Below are positions 28,721 through 39,192 of a stretch of 64,000 nucleotides of DNA, one piece after another. The stretch covers positions 124,001-188,000 of the forward strand of contig NZ_JAUYVM010000011.1 of NCBI RefSeq assembly GCF_030689305.1, in the 5' to 3' direction. A model generated the notes under the pieces. The model was not told the DNA's origin. It saw only the letters and a list, made by a program, of their open reading frames with translations, and ran no database searches. The translations under genes and the position numbers were made by a program. The stretch is from Vibrio penaeicida. GTDB taxonomy: Bacteria > Pseudomonadota > Gammaproteobacteria > Enterobacterales > Vibrionaceae. How positions within the stretch are numbered: position 1 is the stretch's first letter; each line of letters starts with the position of its first letter.

Positions 28721-30385
28721 ATGCTGGCTCATCTAAGTGTTAATAATTTTGCAATTGTGAAGTCTTTACAGCTAGAACTTGCCAAAGGCATGACAACCAT
28801 TACCGGCGAGACAGGCGCAGGTAAATCCATTGCTATTGATGCTCTAGGCTTATGTTTAGGCGATCGCGCCGAAGCAAGCTCTGTTCGTCAAGGTGAAGAA
28901 AAAACCGACATCTCTGCCTCGTTCTTACTGGACAACAATATCAATGCAACGCGTTGGCTAGAAGATAACGATCTGATGGATGGCTGTGAATGCATCCTAA
29001 GACGAGTTATCACTAAAGAAGGTCGTTCAAGAGCCTTCATTAACGGCAGCCCAGTGCCGGCTTCACAGCTTAAAGCGCTTGGGCAGCTCCTCATTAATAT
29101 TCACGGACAGCACGCCCACCATCAACTGATGAAGAGTGACTACCAACTTTCTATGTTGGACCAGTACGCTGGTCACGTGAACTTACTTAACAAGACCAAA
29201 AACTACTACCAAACTTGGCGTCAATCAGATAACCACCTAAAGCAACTTACACAAAACAGCCAAGAAAACCTTGCTCAGAAGCAGCTTCTTGAATACCAAA
29301 TCAAAGAACTCAACGATCTCGCCATTGGCGAGGAAGAGTTTTCGGAGCTAGAACAAGAACATAAACGCTTGGCTAATAGTGGTGAATTAGCATCCACTTG
29401 CCAACAAGCAATAGAGCTGATTTATGAAGGTGAGGACGTTAATGCTCTAGGTATTCTTCAAACAGCCAATCACTCGTTGATTCAGCTTGCTGAATTAGAC
29501 TCAAAGCTTTCAGGCTTACCCGATATGATTTCTGAAGCCATTATTCAATTGGAAGAGGCAAACAGTGAGTTACGTCATTACCTAGATGGTATCGATGTCG
29601 ATCCTGCTCGCATGGTTTATGTTGAAGAACGTTTCTCCAAAGTGATGTCTACGGCACGTAAACATCATGTAATGCCAAATGAGTTGTATCAGCACCACCA
29701 AGAATTGCTCAAACAAGTTGAAGCCTTGGATTGTTCAGACGAAAAAATGGACGCATTGGCAGCGGAAGTTGAAGAGAAACGTCTGAAGTTCTTAGCCACC
29801 GCTGAAAAGCTGAACAAATCTCGACAGCGCTATGCGAAAGAACTCAATAAACTTATTTCCCAAAGTATGCATGAACTCAGTATGGAAAAAGCCAAGTTCT
29901 GTATTGATGTCGTACGTGATGAAAATAATGCGTCGCCACTTGGTATCGACCAAGCAACGTTCTTAGTGTCAACCAACCCAGGTCAGCCGATGCAGCCAAT
30001 AGCAAAAGTTGCCTCTGGTGGTGAACTTTCACGTATTTCCTTGGCCATTCAAGTTATCACAGCTCAAAAAGTGGACACCCCTAGCCTAATTTTCGATGAA
30101 GTCGATGTGGGCATCAGCGGTCCTACTGCAGCAGTCGTCGGCAAAATGCTTCGTAAGCTTGGTGAATCCACGCAAGTTCTTTGTGTGACTCACCTACCAC
30201 AAGTCGCCGGATGTGGGCACCAACAGTTATTCGTCGCCAAAAACACCAAAGGCGGCAAAACAGAAACACAAATGAACTGTTTGGATCAAAACCAGCGAGT
30301 TGCTGAATTAGCGCGTTTATTAGGTGGTAGCCAGATAACCGACAGTACGCTGGCAAATGCGAAAGAACTTTTATTTGCGGCTTGA
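28721..30385 (+). CDS. recN: DNA repair protein RecN
   Basis: 554 residues, an SMC-like ATPase. Walker A is GETGAGKS at 29-36; central coiled coils flank residues about 150-370; the signature and Walker B segments are [15 protein letters not shown] and [12 protein letters not shown]. RecN acts in the repair of double-strand breaks and in sister chromatid cohesion after damage. Controlled by the LexA boxes at 28656-28711. Confidence 0.97.
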   Translation: MLAHLSVNNFAIVKSLQLELAKGMTTITGETGAGKSIAIDALGLCLGDRAEASSVRQGEEKTDISASFLLDNNINATRWLEDNDLMDGCECILRRVITKEGRSRAFINGSPVPASQLKALGQLLINIHGQHAHHQLMKSDYQLSMLDQYAGHVNLLNKTKNYYQTWRQSDNHLKQLTQNSQENLAQKQLLEYQIKELNDLAIGEEEFSELEQEHKRLANSGELASTCQQAIELIYEGEDVNALGILQTANHSLIQLAELDSKLSGLPDMISEAIIQLEEANSELRHYLDGIDVDPARMVYVEERFSKVMSTARKHHVMPNELYQHHQELLKQVEALDCSDEKMDALAAEVEEKRLKFLATAEKLNKSRQRYAKELNKLISQSMHELSMEKAKFCIDVVRDENNASPLGIDQATFLVSTNPGQPMQPIAKVASGGELSRISLAIQVITAQKVDTPSLIFDEVDVGISGPTAAVVGKMLRKLGESTQVLCVTHLPQVAGCGHQQLFVAKNTKGGKTETQMNCLDQNQRVAELARLLGGSQITDSTLANAKELLFAA

Positions 30386-30645
30386 TAGAATCTTCAATTC
30401 CACAGCAAAGATCCACTCACAAAATGTTATTCACCTCACAGCGCAGCTCACCCCTGCGCTGTTTGTCTTTGTAACAATGCAACTTATCGCTATAACTATG
30501 GTCATATGATTTCACCGTCGCTATTTAATGGTGTTAGAAACTCGAGAATGCCAATGGATGGCATGAGAAACTTTTTACTTCTCGGCCCAGAGTGATTATC
30601 ATCTCGCCCGAGAACTTGAACTTAGTAATAAAGAACAGAAAGCAT

Positions 30646-31005
30646 ATGCAATTTAAGAAGTGGATTGTTGCAGTACCATTAGCGCTCGTGATGTTAACGG
30701 GCTGCTCGGTTGCAGAAAAACTGGTTTATCGTATCGACATCAATCAGGGAAATTACATTGAGCAGAACTCGGTAGACCGACTAAAATTTGGTATGTCTAA
30801 AGAACAGGTTCGCTTTGTTTTAGGTTCGCCAATGCTTGTCGAAAACGGCTACCCAAATACGTGGTATTACATTTACCACCACACAAAAGGGCACAGCGAC
30901 TCCATACAGAAAAACCTCTTTGTTCGTTTCGATGACAACGAAAGATTGGTCAAAGTGGAAGGTGATTTCCCAGCCAGTGAAAACTTTTTCGAAGGTGTTT
31001 ACTAA
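30646..31005 (+). CDS. bamE: Outer membrane assembly lipoprotein BamE (SmpA)
   Basis: 119 residues from the ATG at 30646 ([16 protein letters not shown]); a longer frame from 30592 would place the signal peptide internally. Lipobox LTGC with the lipidated Cys20, followed by the BamE fold with [23 protein letters not shown] and WYYIYH. It is a component of the BAM complex that inserts beta-barrel proteins into the outer membrane. recN-bamE order is conserved in gammaproteobacteria. Confidence 0.96.
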   Translation: MQFKKWIVAVPLALVMLTGCSVAEKLVYRIDINQGNYIEQNSVDRLKFGMSKEQVRFVLGSPMLVENGYPNTWYYIYHHTKGHSDSIQKNLFVRFDDNERLVKVEGDFPASENFFEGVY

Positions 31006-31031
31006 CCCCATTTAAGTTCACCAGATATTGA

Positions 31032-31062
31032 AAAGGCTCGCTAATTGCGAGCCTTTGCTGTT
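31032..31062 (+). terminator. bamE terminator
   Basis: Stem AAAGGCTCGC (31032-31041), loop TAATT, GCGAGCCTTT (31047-31056), with TGCTGTTTTT following. 27 bases past the bamE stop. Confidence 0.85.
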
Positions 31063-31120
31063 TTTGCGTTATATCTACTTTCGGTAATCAACCAATCTCA
31101 TACCGTTCTTGTCTTAAGGT

Positions 31121-31441
31121 TTATTTGGACTTTTCAGCTTCCGCTTGTTTCTTCGCTTGCTCTGCCCTTTTCCGACGAATCTCTTTGGGATCGGCTAATA
31201 GCGGTCGGTAGATTTCAATGCGATCTCTGTCTAACACCGTAGAATTTAGCTTTATGTTGCGACTAAAAATACCCACTTTGTTTTTTGCGAGATCGATTTC
31301 AGGGTAAATCTCCAACACGCCAGATTGCTCAATGATTTCTTGAACCGTCATTTCTGCCTCTACGGCTAAGGTTATCACTCGCTGCTCTTGCGGCAACGCA
31401 TAAACCACTTCAACGTGAATCATGTTTGGTACTCTGCTCAT
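31121..31441 (-). CDS. rnfH: RnfH/UPF0125 family protein
   Basis: 106 residues, an ubiquitin-like beta-grasp protein with [18 protein letters not shown] and [25 protein letters not shown], and a Lys/Glu-rich C-terminal tail. The E. coli counterpart (RatB/RnfH) is adjacent to RatA, as here. Function remains unclear. The start codon shares one base with the ratA stop (TAATG). Confidence 0.9.
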   Translation of the reverse strand: MSRVPNMIHVEVVYALPQEQRVITLAVEAEMTVQEIIEQSGVLEIYPEIDLAKNKVGIFSRNIKLNSTVLDRDRIEIYRPLLADPKEIRRKRAEQAKKQAEAEKSK

Positions 31442-31872
31442 TACACATATACCTGCTTTGCACGTTGTGTAAACGCGTTCACCATATTACTAGTCAGCTC
31501 ATTGAAAATCTTACCAAATGCCATTTCAACCAGTTTGCTAGTGAATTCAAATTCTAGTTTCAACTCAACCTTGCATGCTGTTTCATCCAGCGGAGTAAAT
31601 TCCCAACCACCATGAAGCTGCTTAAAAGGACCATCCACCAGCTGCATCAAAATTTTTCGTCCAGCTTCTAACTGATTCGATGTTGTAAACGTTTTACTGA
31701 TGCCTGCTTTCGACACATCCACAGATGCCACCATGCTCGATTCAGAGTTTTCAATAATTCGAGAACCGGAGCAACCTGGCAAAAAGCTTGGGTAACTGGC
31801 TACATCATTTACAAGGCTATACATCTGCTCAGCGCTAAATGGCACTAGGGCGCTGCGGGTTACTTGCGGCAT
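31441..31872 (-). CDS. ratA: RatA, START/Coq10-like protein
   Basis: 143 residues of the polyketide-cyclase/START fold: [28 protein letters not shown] at the N terminus and a C-terminal helix with [21 protein letters not shown]. coli RatA was reported to inhibit 70S ribosome association; homology to Coq10 suggests ubiquinone binding. Which applies here cannot be read from sequence. Divergent from smpB. Confidence 0.9.
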   Translation of the reverse strand: MPQVTRSALVPFSAEQMYSLVNDVASYPSFLPGCSGSRIIENSESSMVASVDVSKAGISKTFTTSNQLEAGRKILMQLVDGPFKQLHGGWEFTPLDETACKVELKLEFEFTSKLVEMAFGKIFNELTSNMVNAFTQRAKQVYV

Positions 31873-32126
31873 ATCGGATTCACTTAAACAAACATTGAAA
31901 CGGGGAAAACGTTCTCTTATGTTACTTCACGTAATCCTCCTATGAAAGTTTTCTAGAGCTAGCCCTAGAAAACTCGCTGGCTTCTCATCGAATAAACGAC
32001 AAAAACAAACGCGTTTGAATACATTATCCGCTTCATTTTCTTCATGAAGTATTCGTTTAAAAAGAAACACACAATGACGTATGCACCTAGCATCTTTAGG
32101 GGACTTGGGTATATAATGCCGTTCTT

Positions 32127-32612
32127 ATGGCAAAGAAAAATTCAAAACCAAAAGCAGGTAGCAATACCATTGCTCAAAACAAACGAGCTCGCCACGAATA
32201 TTTCATCGACGACGAAATCGAAGCTGGCCTAGAACTTCAGGGATGGGAAGTCAAATCTCTGCGTCAAGGCAAAGCCAATATCGCCGAAAGCTATGTATAT
32301 ATCCGCGATGGTGAGGCATTTATTAGTGGAGTGACAATCACCCCGCTACAACAAGCATGTACTCATACCGTTGCAAACCCTACCCGCGTGCGTAAACTGC
32401 TGATGTCGCGTCGTGAGATCGACAACCTCTTTGGCAGAATAAACCGCGAAGGTATGACCTTAGTTGCCACCGCTATGTATTGGTCCCGTTCTTGGGTCAA
32501 AATGAAAGTGGGTGTCGCGAAGGGTAAAAAACTGCACGATAAACGTACTGATATGAAAGAAAAAGATTGGGCTCGCGATAAAGCTCGCGTTATGAAGAGC
32601 AATTTGCGCTAA
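32127..32612 (+). CDS. smpB: SsrA-binding protein SmpB
   Basis: 161 residues. Core beta-barrel with [29 protein letters not shown] and the basic C-terminal helix ([26 protein letters not shown]). It binds tmRNA and carries it to stalled ribosomes. Encoded directly upstream of ssrA. Confidence 0.97.
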   Translation: MAKKNSKPKAGSNTIAQNKRARHEYFIDDEIEAGLELQGWEVKSLRQGKANIAESYVYIRDGEAFISGVTITPLQQACTHTVANPTRVRKLLMSRREIDNLFGRINREGMTLVATAMYWSRSWVKMKVGVAKGKKLHDKRTDMKEKDWARDKARVMKSNLR

Positions 32613-32680
32613 TCTTGACCACTTGAGTTGCGCAGTGCTAGACAGCCTAAGGTTTTCTGGTACTATGCAACCTACACTTT

Positions 32681-33047
32681 GGGGCTGATTCAGGATTCGA
32701 CGGGAATACTGCAGTCTGAGGTGCATGCCGTGGGGCGGTTGGCCACGTAAAAAGCCGCAAAAAAATAGTCGCAAACGACGAAAACTACGCACTAGCAGCT
32801 TAATAACCTGCTCAGAGCCTCTTTGCCCTAGCTTCCGCTTGTAAGACGGGGAATTACAAAGAGTCAAACCCAAACTAGCTAGCGTGGCTTCTCCCGCCTG
32901 AGAGGAAAAGCGCGAATTCTAATTCAGGATAGTCATTTACTAGCGTGTCGGTTCGCAGGTGGATGGTGAATTTAAAGATCGACTAAGCATGTAGTACCAA
33001 TGATGAATGATTTTCGGACGCGGGTTCAACTCCCGCCAGCTCCACCA
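32681..33047 (+). ncRNA. ssrA: Transfer-messenger RNA (tmRNA)
   Basis: Starts GGGGCTGATTCAGGATTCGA at 32681 and ends with the acceptor part GCCAGCTCCACCA at 33047, about 367 bases. The tag reading frame is at 32771-32803: GCA AAC GAC GAA AAC ... stop, giving ANDENYALAA, the vibrio-type tag. The 3' end carries the TTCAACTCCCG T-arm typical of tmRNA. It rescues ribosomes stalled on non-stop mRNA. The 3' end of ssrA is a common integration target, but no integrase follows here. Confidence 0.97.
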
Positions 33048-33056
33048 AACGTTTGG

Positions 33057-33092
33057 AAAGCCCGCTAGCTCCTAGAGTTAGCGGGCTTTTTG
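33057..33092 (+). terminator. ssrA terminator
   Basis: Stem AAAGCCCGCTA (33057-33067), loop of 11 bases, TAGCGGGCTTT (33079-33089), then further Ts. Confidence 0.9.
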
Positions 33093-33134
33093 TATTTGGT
33101 CTCTCAAGTATTTGAATATTGGTACCAATCAAAA

Positions 33135-33180
33135 TATCCCCACATGAGGATATTACTTCATCTATACCCTTGTGGGGATA
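33135..33180. repeat. Inverted repeat downstream of ssrA
   Basis: TATCCCCACA (33135-33144) and TGTGGGGATA (33171-33180) form a perfect ten-base inverted repeat with a 26-base spacer. No T-run follows, so it is not an ordinary terminator. Role unknown. Confidence 0.5.
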
Positions 33181-33251
33181 AAGAGATCATTCTCTCAACC
33201 GCCGTACCACTACAAAAAAGTGATTTTCTGAACACTTGAAAGGTCGTCAAG

Positions 33252-34373
33252 CTACAAATACGCACCATAATGTTGCTGGAATAGCTTGAGCATATTGCGC
33301 TTGCGTTTATAGGTATTTGCTAGTGACGATACCTTGGCATAGAAAGCCGACAATGTTTCTGGGTGCGGTTTAAGCAAGGATTCAACGTGATTGAGTAAGC
33401 GAATGGCGGCGGCGTACCCGTCGTTATTGGTCTGTTCAATCTGAACTACCACAGCACGCAAGTAGTAACTCAATGTTTGGGTTGGCATGTCGTCGACTAT
33501 GCTGTCAGCCAGTTTCAATAACACATCCGATGAAACTCGGCGCGTTGCCACCCAATCGCACGCTTTGTGCCATTCCTCTTGCTCCATATAGAACTCTAAC
33601 AAGTCGTCGAGCCCTTTAAACACCACTCTTCCTCCTTGAGAGGCTGGGTAGGCCGCTTTTAGGGTTTGCTCTACCCGAGCGAGAAAGCCAGAATCCTCTA
33701 TGGCGTAATTTTTTTTGAACAGAGCCAGTTGCTGGTAGCGCGAGAACGCAGCACTCTGCTCGAATAGGCGGTTTCCTAATGCCCACGCGGAGGCGATTTC
33801 CCCTTGTTCGATATAAAGCTTGAATTGCATTTGATGACACGCTTCTTGCTCATAATTCGTGGCTATGTTCTTTGCTTTGGCTAACCAAAACTCGCCTTCT
33901 AATGGTTCTTTATGCTCTATAAAGGTATCCACTATTTCAAGGTAATCGCGGCATGTTCGCGCTATTTTTTGTTTAATTTCCACCACTTCTCGCCAATCGA
34001 ACGATTGTTCGATTAATGGCTTGGCATAACGTCTAAGGTTCCATGCCTCGTCATCTGTCTTTGATGCTTTCTCTATGGCTTCGCGGCACAAATCCAAAAA
34101 ATGAGTATTGTGCTGCCAAACGCTTTTGAAGTGCTCTTCTATGCTAGGGAACACATCAAATTCGTAACTCGTTAAACGTTCAAACATCCATTGCGCTTTG
34201 TCTTGTTCGCTCCAATTGAGTTCGGAGAATATACGAGACATGTGTGAGTTGATAAGCGCTTCGATTCCAAAGCGGTCGCCATTCGAATCGTCGATGTGTC
34301 CGAGCACACTATTTAGCCGTTCCACGAGGTAAGAAATCAACTTCCATTGTTGCTCTGCGTTTAACGTTTGCAT
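33252..34373 (-). pseudogene. C-terminal part of a SWIM zinc-finger protein (frameshifted)
   Basis: 373 residues starting MQTLNAEQQWKL and containing RLNSVLGHIDDSNGD, the pattern found in the middle of long SWIM zinc-finger proteins. The frame remains open upstream of this ATG, reading IVDS, while the upstream SWIM piece in the other frame ends SIPCKR; a single base change near 34390 would join them into one protein of about 560 residues. The remainder is helical, probably TPR-like. It may still be translated from its ATG by coupling. Judged a frameshifted half, with a separately encoded subunit as the alternative. Confidence 0.6.
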
Positions 34374-34927
34374 GGAATCGACAATGATTCTTCAGCCGCC
34401 ATGAAATAGCCACTGCTCGCTCGCCAATCCCATATTTGCTCGCGAGGCAATGCTTGAGTGATCCGCTTTTTTAACTCGCCATAACTGGCTGGGCTCTGGT
34501 GGAGGCTGATTCTCGTCAGCAATGTTTGCCACGCCCTTTCGTCTTCTTCAAGATAATCGAGCAATTGTTCTAATACCGCTTCCTCACCCAAGCTTTGAAG
34601 GTGCGCTTTTATTAAGGAGCGTTCACTCACGGCGCTCTGTGCTTCTTCATGATCTTGCAGGCTAATGGCGAGAGCAACCGCGTGTTTGCATAACCTTTGA
34701 TATTGCGCCGCTGGGCAATCGCAACCTGCCCAAATCGAATCACTCACATCGAGGCTTACGTGATAATCGTACGTGCCTTTCACCATCGCACTTGCCTTAT
34801 CGCCAGTCACCTTGATTTTGCGTACTGCTCCCTTTTGCGACAACTTTATGCCCTTCTGCAATGTGCTGGTTTCACACAGGGGAATCAGGTCAGACAGTTC
34901 AATTGAGTTGGCGATTTTTCTGTTCAT
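34361..34927 (-). pseudogene. N-terminal SWIM zinc-finger part
   Basis: 188 residues from the ATG at 34927 (MNRKIANSIELSDLI). The SWIM motif is intact: CDCPAAQYQRLCKH, giving CxC...CxH ligands. SWIM domains bind DNA or proteins and are found in proteins of unclear function in vibrios. The piece ends in frame shortly after GYFMAAEESLSIP, where family members normally continue. It overlaps the C-terminal piece by 13 bases in another frame. A sequencing error or a genuine frameshift cannot be told apart here. Confidence 0.6.
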
Positions 34928-35268
34928 AGAGTTCCGATACTCCAACGGGAAACGAGTTGTTCTACATTATGCGAGTTCTATGGGAGGAACACGGTAGTAG
35001 GTTATTAAAGAATTTTAAGCGTTTGATGTGAAAGGTGGGTTCACAACAAACCATAGGCTTATCCTCAATGATGTCAGTACTTACGCAGTATACTATCTAG
35101 CCTTCTACCAGTAATCACTCATTAGTAATCACTCACGAACACTTTGATGCGCATACAAAGTTAATCACTACACTTTTATGCGCGTAAAAATGTAAATTAC
35201 TGCATTTAATCGCACACTATAATGTAATACAAAGGTAGTCAGATTAGAGCTTTGAATAAGGTGACTCG
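34928..35268. other. Intergenic stretch with a 14-bp-period repeat
   Basis: AGTAATCACTCA occurs at 35110-35121 and again at 35124-35135. The rest is AT-rich with no supported gene; it probably holds the promoter of the degraded ORF that follows. Confidence 0.45.
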
Positions 35269-35470
35269 ATGAAACGTTCTTGCTACCAAAATTGCTGGGA
35301 AGCGCACCCGAGTGAAATCGCTGCAATCCTATATTGAGAAGTGCAGCCCCCACAAAACCATTAAGCTTACTGGTACTCAAGGTTCTCCTGCAGCTGAAAG
35401 AGTACACATCGTTCTGCCTTTGTACTATACGGAATATTTACCTGAATATATGAGGGGTACTGAAGAATGA
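35269..35470 (+). pseudogene. Degraded small ORF
   Basis: AAGGTG sits before an ATG at 35269, but this frame stops after 22 codons. A second frame, one base shifted, continues with KIAGKRTRVKSLQSYI and ends EYLPEYMRGTEE at 35470. Together they look like a short basic protein of about 65 residues broken by a +1 shift; a GTG at 35312 could also start the second part alone (52 residues). I do not recognise the product. Low confidence. Confidence 0.3.
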
Positions 35471-35509
35471 ACTTACTGGTGATATTTTTTGACGAGTTAT
35501 TACGGTTAC

Positions 35510-35540
35510 AAAAAATAGAGCCAACATGATGTTGGCTCTA
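35510..35540 (-). terminator. Terminator of the Ig-repeat lipoprotein gene
   Basis: Stem TAGAGCCAAC (35516-35525), loop ATGAT, GTTGGCTCTA (35531-35540); the As at 35510-35515 give a T-run on the minus strand. 20 bases past the stop. Confidence 0.85.
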
Positions 35541-35559
35541 TAGCTATTTGATTAAAAAG

Positions 35560-38500
35560 TTAAGGGTTACAAGTCAGCATGAACGTACCTATGCTGCTGT
35601 TATCGACTTCAACAGTAATTGGTGCAGTAAAGCCCGTTAAGTTACATGTCACGTTTAACACATAAGACCCATCACCATTATCCGTAGTTGTTGCAGAGGC
35701 GAACACTGAGCTGGCTGCCGCAATCGCAACCGTGTGCCCACCGTGCCCTACATCGCTGCCATCAGACTGCTTCAGCACAACCGATATTTGACCTGAACCT
35801 CCATTCGGTATGGTGACGTTAGAGGTCATTTCCACATTCCCTACATCGACTTGAGTAAAGGCAACACTCACGGTATTCGTTAAGTTATTACCCCCTACGT
35901 TTGCGGTAATGACGTAATCAGTCGCTGTTGAACTGTTAATAGTGGCGGTGTAAGTACCATCTCCATTATCCACTACACTTTCAGTGATTCCAGAAGGTGA
36001 AGACGAGAGAGCTAACGTACCACCACTTTGACCGTAATCTGAACCATCTGCCTTTTTCAACGTCACCGTTAACTGCAAAGTATTGCCCAGTTTGGTCGCA
36101 GCACTGTTTGCTGTAATGGTCGACTGCGCCAAATCGGGTCCTGTGGAGTTAAAGGTCACGGACTGTGCAGCTGCCAAATCGGTGCTATCCAGCTTTGGCG
36201 TGATTGTTACTGTACCTGCAGTTGTCGATGTAAATGCTTCAGTATAAACCCCGCCACCTTGATGCGTTGCGCCAGAACCATTCGCTGTGCCTGTAGTAGC
36301 AAAGCTCACGGTTCCGCTCGCTGGAACAAAAGCTTGCCCTGCGTAATCCTTTAATGTAACCGTTGCAGTAACGGTGCTTGTGCCATCTGCATCCACACTG
36401 TCAGTGCTTAGTGCAAGGGTTGTTTGGCTAACATCTAACGCTGCTGTAAAGGTAACGGTTTGAGCAGAGCTTAGGTCAGTGCTGTCCAATCGAGGTGTTA
36501 TCGTGACGGAGCCAGCGCTCGTTGACGTTAAAGTCACAACATACACACCATCACCTTGTGCTGTTACGGCTGAAGACGTCACGCTTCCGGTCGTCGCAAA
36601 ACTCACCGTTCCGCTTGCCGGTACAAAAGCCTGCCCTTCAAAATCTTTTAGAGTTACCGTGGCAGTCACTTCATCCGTTCCATTTGCACTCACGCTGTTA
36701 GTGCTTAATGTATAAACCGTTTGGCTCACATCGATAGCTTGTACGAAATTAATCGAGGTCGTGTCTGTAATCGCATTACCGTCAATGCTTCCAGATATCA
36801 CGATATTACTTGCAACCGATGAAGATACATCTGCTGTATACGTACCGTCACCATTGGATTGAATATTTTCAATCGTCACTCCATTTGAAGGAGAAGCACT
36901 GATAGTTAGAGTTCCGGTGTTACTTCCTCGTGAATTCCCATATTGGTCTTTTTCTTGAACCGTAATGGTGACTTTTTCTGTGCCATTAGCGCTTGCCGAT
37001 GTCGCAGAACCAGACAATTCTGTCTGTGCATAATCTACGGGCTCGTCAGTTGTACAGAAGGAATCGGTGCTTCTAAGCTTCATATCCACTGTCGCCGTTT
37101 GCGAGCTACTACCGACAAACGGAGTAGATAAGCGACCGTAGTACCATCGGTTATTTTCTCTTAGATAAGCACTCGCATAGTAGTTTACCCCTTCAACAAC
37201 CTTATCTAGCGTCGCATTACCACTATCATTGCTGTTACCACTCATATACTGCGAATAGCTTTCATCGTATGCCCAATAGCGGCTTAGAGGGGCGGGTTTC
37301 TGTTTGATAACCGTTTGATTGCTGTCCAAACAGACGAGTCGTGTATGCAAAGTTTGATTCACTGTCGGGCAAAGTGATAGGTCATTAATTTGAAGTGAGG
37401 TGAGCGAATCAGACGCTGTAAACTCTAATCTACCTCGAGTATTGCTGCCGTAGTAGTACAACTTATATTGTGCGTTTTCAGTTAAATTCTGCAAATCTAA
37501 CTCGCCATTCGTTACCTGTCCGCGCTGAATATATGAGTAGCCTTCATACAAATAGTAACGCCCACTGTTTGCGCTTGCTGTCTTGGTTGTGTCCGTCGGG
37601 CAAACCAGCGCCACACTTGGCTTGAGGTTTATTCTTGGGGGGTTCTTGATGTTTAAGTGCGCAGTGAATGACTTGGATGCATCGTTCGTTTTACCAAAGC
37701 AGAAATCGTCGAGCTTAACGCCTTTTTCTCCACTTCCAACTGCGATACTTTGCCCATCCACTTCTATGGATGCCAAAAGACTGTTTCCGCTGCTGTCCAA
37801 CAAATCGAAGGTACCAGCAAAGGCAGGGACTCTCTGAATATTCAGTTTGTCTAAATCATTTCCCCATCCTGATGGTTTGTAGGCCCAACCGCCATCCTTA
37901 CGAGCATAAGACAGACGCAACCTCTGATTATTGGGTTGTCCGTCTTTGTCTAAAACATCGACATCGAGCTTACATCTGTTTGTTCCATACCAATCAAGGT
38001 TGTAATAAGACAAGTGCGTTATCTTTTTCACCACACTAAATGTATTGGCGTTTTCAGCTGTAATCAGCGCTTCACCTTCATAAGACCATTTAGCTGTATT
38101 TTCGTTGTAGCTCCATAGTGGGATGGATCCATCTTCCAGCTTTAGAGGTTGGGATGTGTTCGGATGAACCGTACTTTTCGGCACTTCAAAGTTTAGGCTT
38201 ATTCCGTCCCCACCAAACTGAGAAACTTGATTTCCTAAGCTGTCTTTGATTTCGATGGCGACAAACCCTGCACTGATAAAGCTGAATTCAGAATCGTTAT
38301 TTAAATCTGACGGTGTCGCCCCTTCAAGACCACTAACCTCGAGCCCACCTGGGAAAGCAAATAAAGGGTTGTTCGTGCTATTCGAAAGATTTTTAGGATC
38401 GGCAGAGACCAGAACAGCAGATGCTTTTACTGCTCCAGTCGGTTCAAATGGATTCCCATTACTATCAAAAAACTCCGTGTTTGCGGGAATATCAATTGAA

Positions 38501-39192
38501 ATTTGTGCATTATCAAGAATTTGACCAGACAAACTGGATGTTGGTTTTATAGGCGTATTGATCACAACTTGCTGAGTGACTACATTTCCGCTTAGTAACA
38601 CGGTTTCTTCAGCAAACGAACCTGCGAAGTCAGAAGAAATCGATTTAGGAAGGACTTCTACTCGGTTTTGTAGGGAAGTATCTGAAGACAAAAGATCGTA
38701 CGTTGCCGCATTGGAGAAAAAACCATCACCCGAAACGACAATGCTCAAAGTGGCAGATGAATTGTGTTCTTTCTTTAAATTATCGGATTTTAACGTTAGG
38801 GGTAAAAAGCCTGAAGATGGAATTTTTATATCACCAGAAACAAAGCTAGCGCCATCCTTATAACCAGCGACAACTATCCCGTCAGAATCGATAATTGAAA
38901 TATCTACATTGGCATCTTGTCCTTCCATCTGGAATTGTGCACTGACATCTAGCCCACCTACAGAATCTTGGTTTGCACCATTGTTCACAACAAGATGAAC
39001 AGGCAGACCACTGGTTATTGGCAAGCTGGTTTGAACAGGGGTAGAAACATTCGACTCACCACCGGCTGTTGAACTTGCATCATCATCGAAGATGCACCCT
39101 GTTAGCAGCACTGTACTTCCCAAACACGCTATAGCCAAACGAGAGCGCTTAAACCTTCCCTTTCTATGCAATCTATTTATTTTGTTATCCAT
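35560..39192 (-). CDS. Large lipoprotein with bacterial Ig-like (invasin/Big-type) repeats
   Basis: 1210 residues from the ATG at 39192 (MDNKINRLHRKGRFKR), preceded by GAGGT. A lipoprotein signal ends LLTGC, followed by an acidic CIFDDD stretch that could favour inner membrane retention or surface routing. Residues about 35-720 are unique, with several Cys. The last 480 residues hold five Ig-like repeats of about 95 residues, recognisable by ANGTDEVTATVTLKD, GDGTYTA and VTITPKLDSTDL. Repeats two and three share the block FVPASGTVSFATTG and are also near-identical in DNA over stretches, about 300 bases apart. Likely a surface or periplasmic adhesin-like protein. Monocistronic with its own terminator. 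Confidence 0.8.
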   Translation of the reverse strand: MDNKINRLHRKGRFKRSRLAIACLGSTVLLTGCIFDDDASSTAGGESNVSTPVQTSLPITSGLPVHLVVNNGANQDSVGGLDVSAQFQMEGQDANVDISIIDSDGIVVAGYKDGASFVSGDIKIPSSGFLPLTLKSDNLKKEHNSSATLSIVVSGDGFFSNAATYDLLSSDTSLQNRVEVLPKSISSDFAGSFAEETVLLSGNVVTQQVVINTPIKPTSSLSGQILDNAQISIDIPANTEFFDSNGNPFEPTGAVKASAVLVSADPKNLSNSTNNPLFAFPGGLEVSGLEGATPSDLNNDSEFSFISAGFVAIEIKDSLGNQVSQFGGDGISLNFEVPKSTVHPNTSQPLKLEDGSIPLWSYNENTAKWSYEGEALITAENANTFSVVKKITHLSYYNLDWYGTNRCKLDVDVLDKDGQPNNQRLRLSYARKDGGWAYKPSGWGNDLDKLNIQRVPAFAGTFDLLDSSGNSLLASIEVDGQSIAVGSGEKGVKLDDFCFGKTNDASKSFTAHLNIKNPPRINLKPSVALVCPTDTTKTASANSGRYYLYEGYSYIQRGQVTNGELDLQNLTENAQYKLYYYGSNTRGRLEFTASDSLTSLQINDLSLCPTVNQTLHTRLVCLDSNQTVIKQKPAPLSRYWAYDESYSQYMSGNSNDSGNATLDKVVEGVNYYASAYLRENNRWYYGRLSTPFVGSSSQTATVDMKLRSTDSFCTTDEPVDYAQTELSGSATSASANGTEKVTITVQEKDQYGNSRGSNTGTLTISASPSNGVTIENIQSNGDGTYTADVSSSVASNIVISGSIDGNAITDTTSINFVQAIDVSQTVYTLSTNSVSANGTDEVTATVTLKDFEGQAFVPASGTVSFATTGSVTSSAVTAQGDGVYVVTLTSTSAGSVTITPRLDSTDLSSAQTVTFTAALDVSQTTLALSTDSVDADGTSTVTATVTLKDYAGQAFVPASGTVSFATTGTANGSGATHQGGGVYTEAFTSTTAGTVTITPKLDSTDLAAAQSVTFNSTGPDLAQSTITANSAATKLGNTLQLTVTLKKADGSDYGQSGGTLALSSSPSGITESVVDNGDGTYTATINSSTATDYVITANVGGNNLTNTVSVAFTQVDVGNVEMTSNVTIPNGGSGQISVVLKQSDGSDVGHGGHTVAIAAASSVFASATTTDNGDGSYVLNVTCNLTGFTAPITVEVDNSSIGTFMLTCNP

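Noticed and set aside
33048-35560. Integrated island at ssrA
   Set aside because: No integrase and no second ssrA 3' copy in the window; kept only as a low-interest observation.
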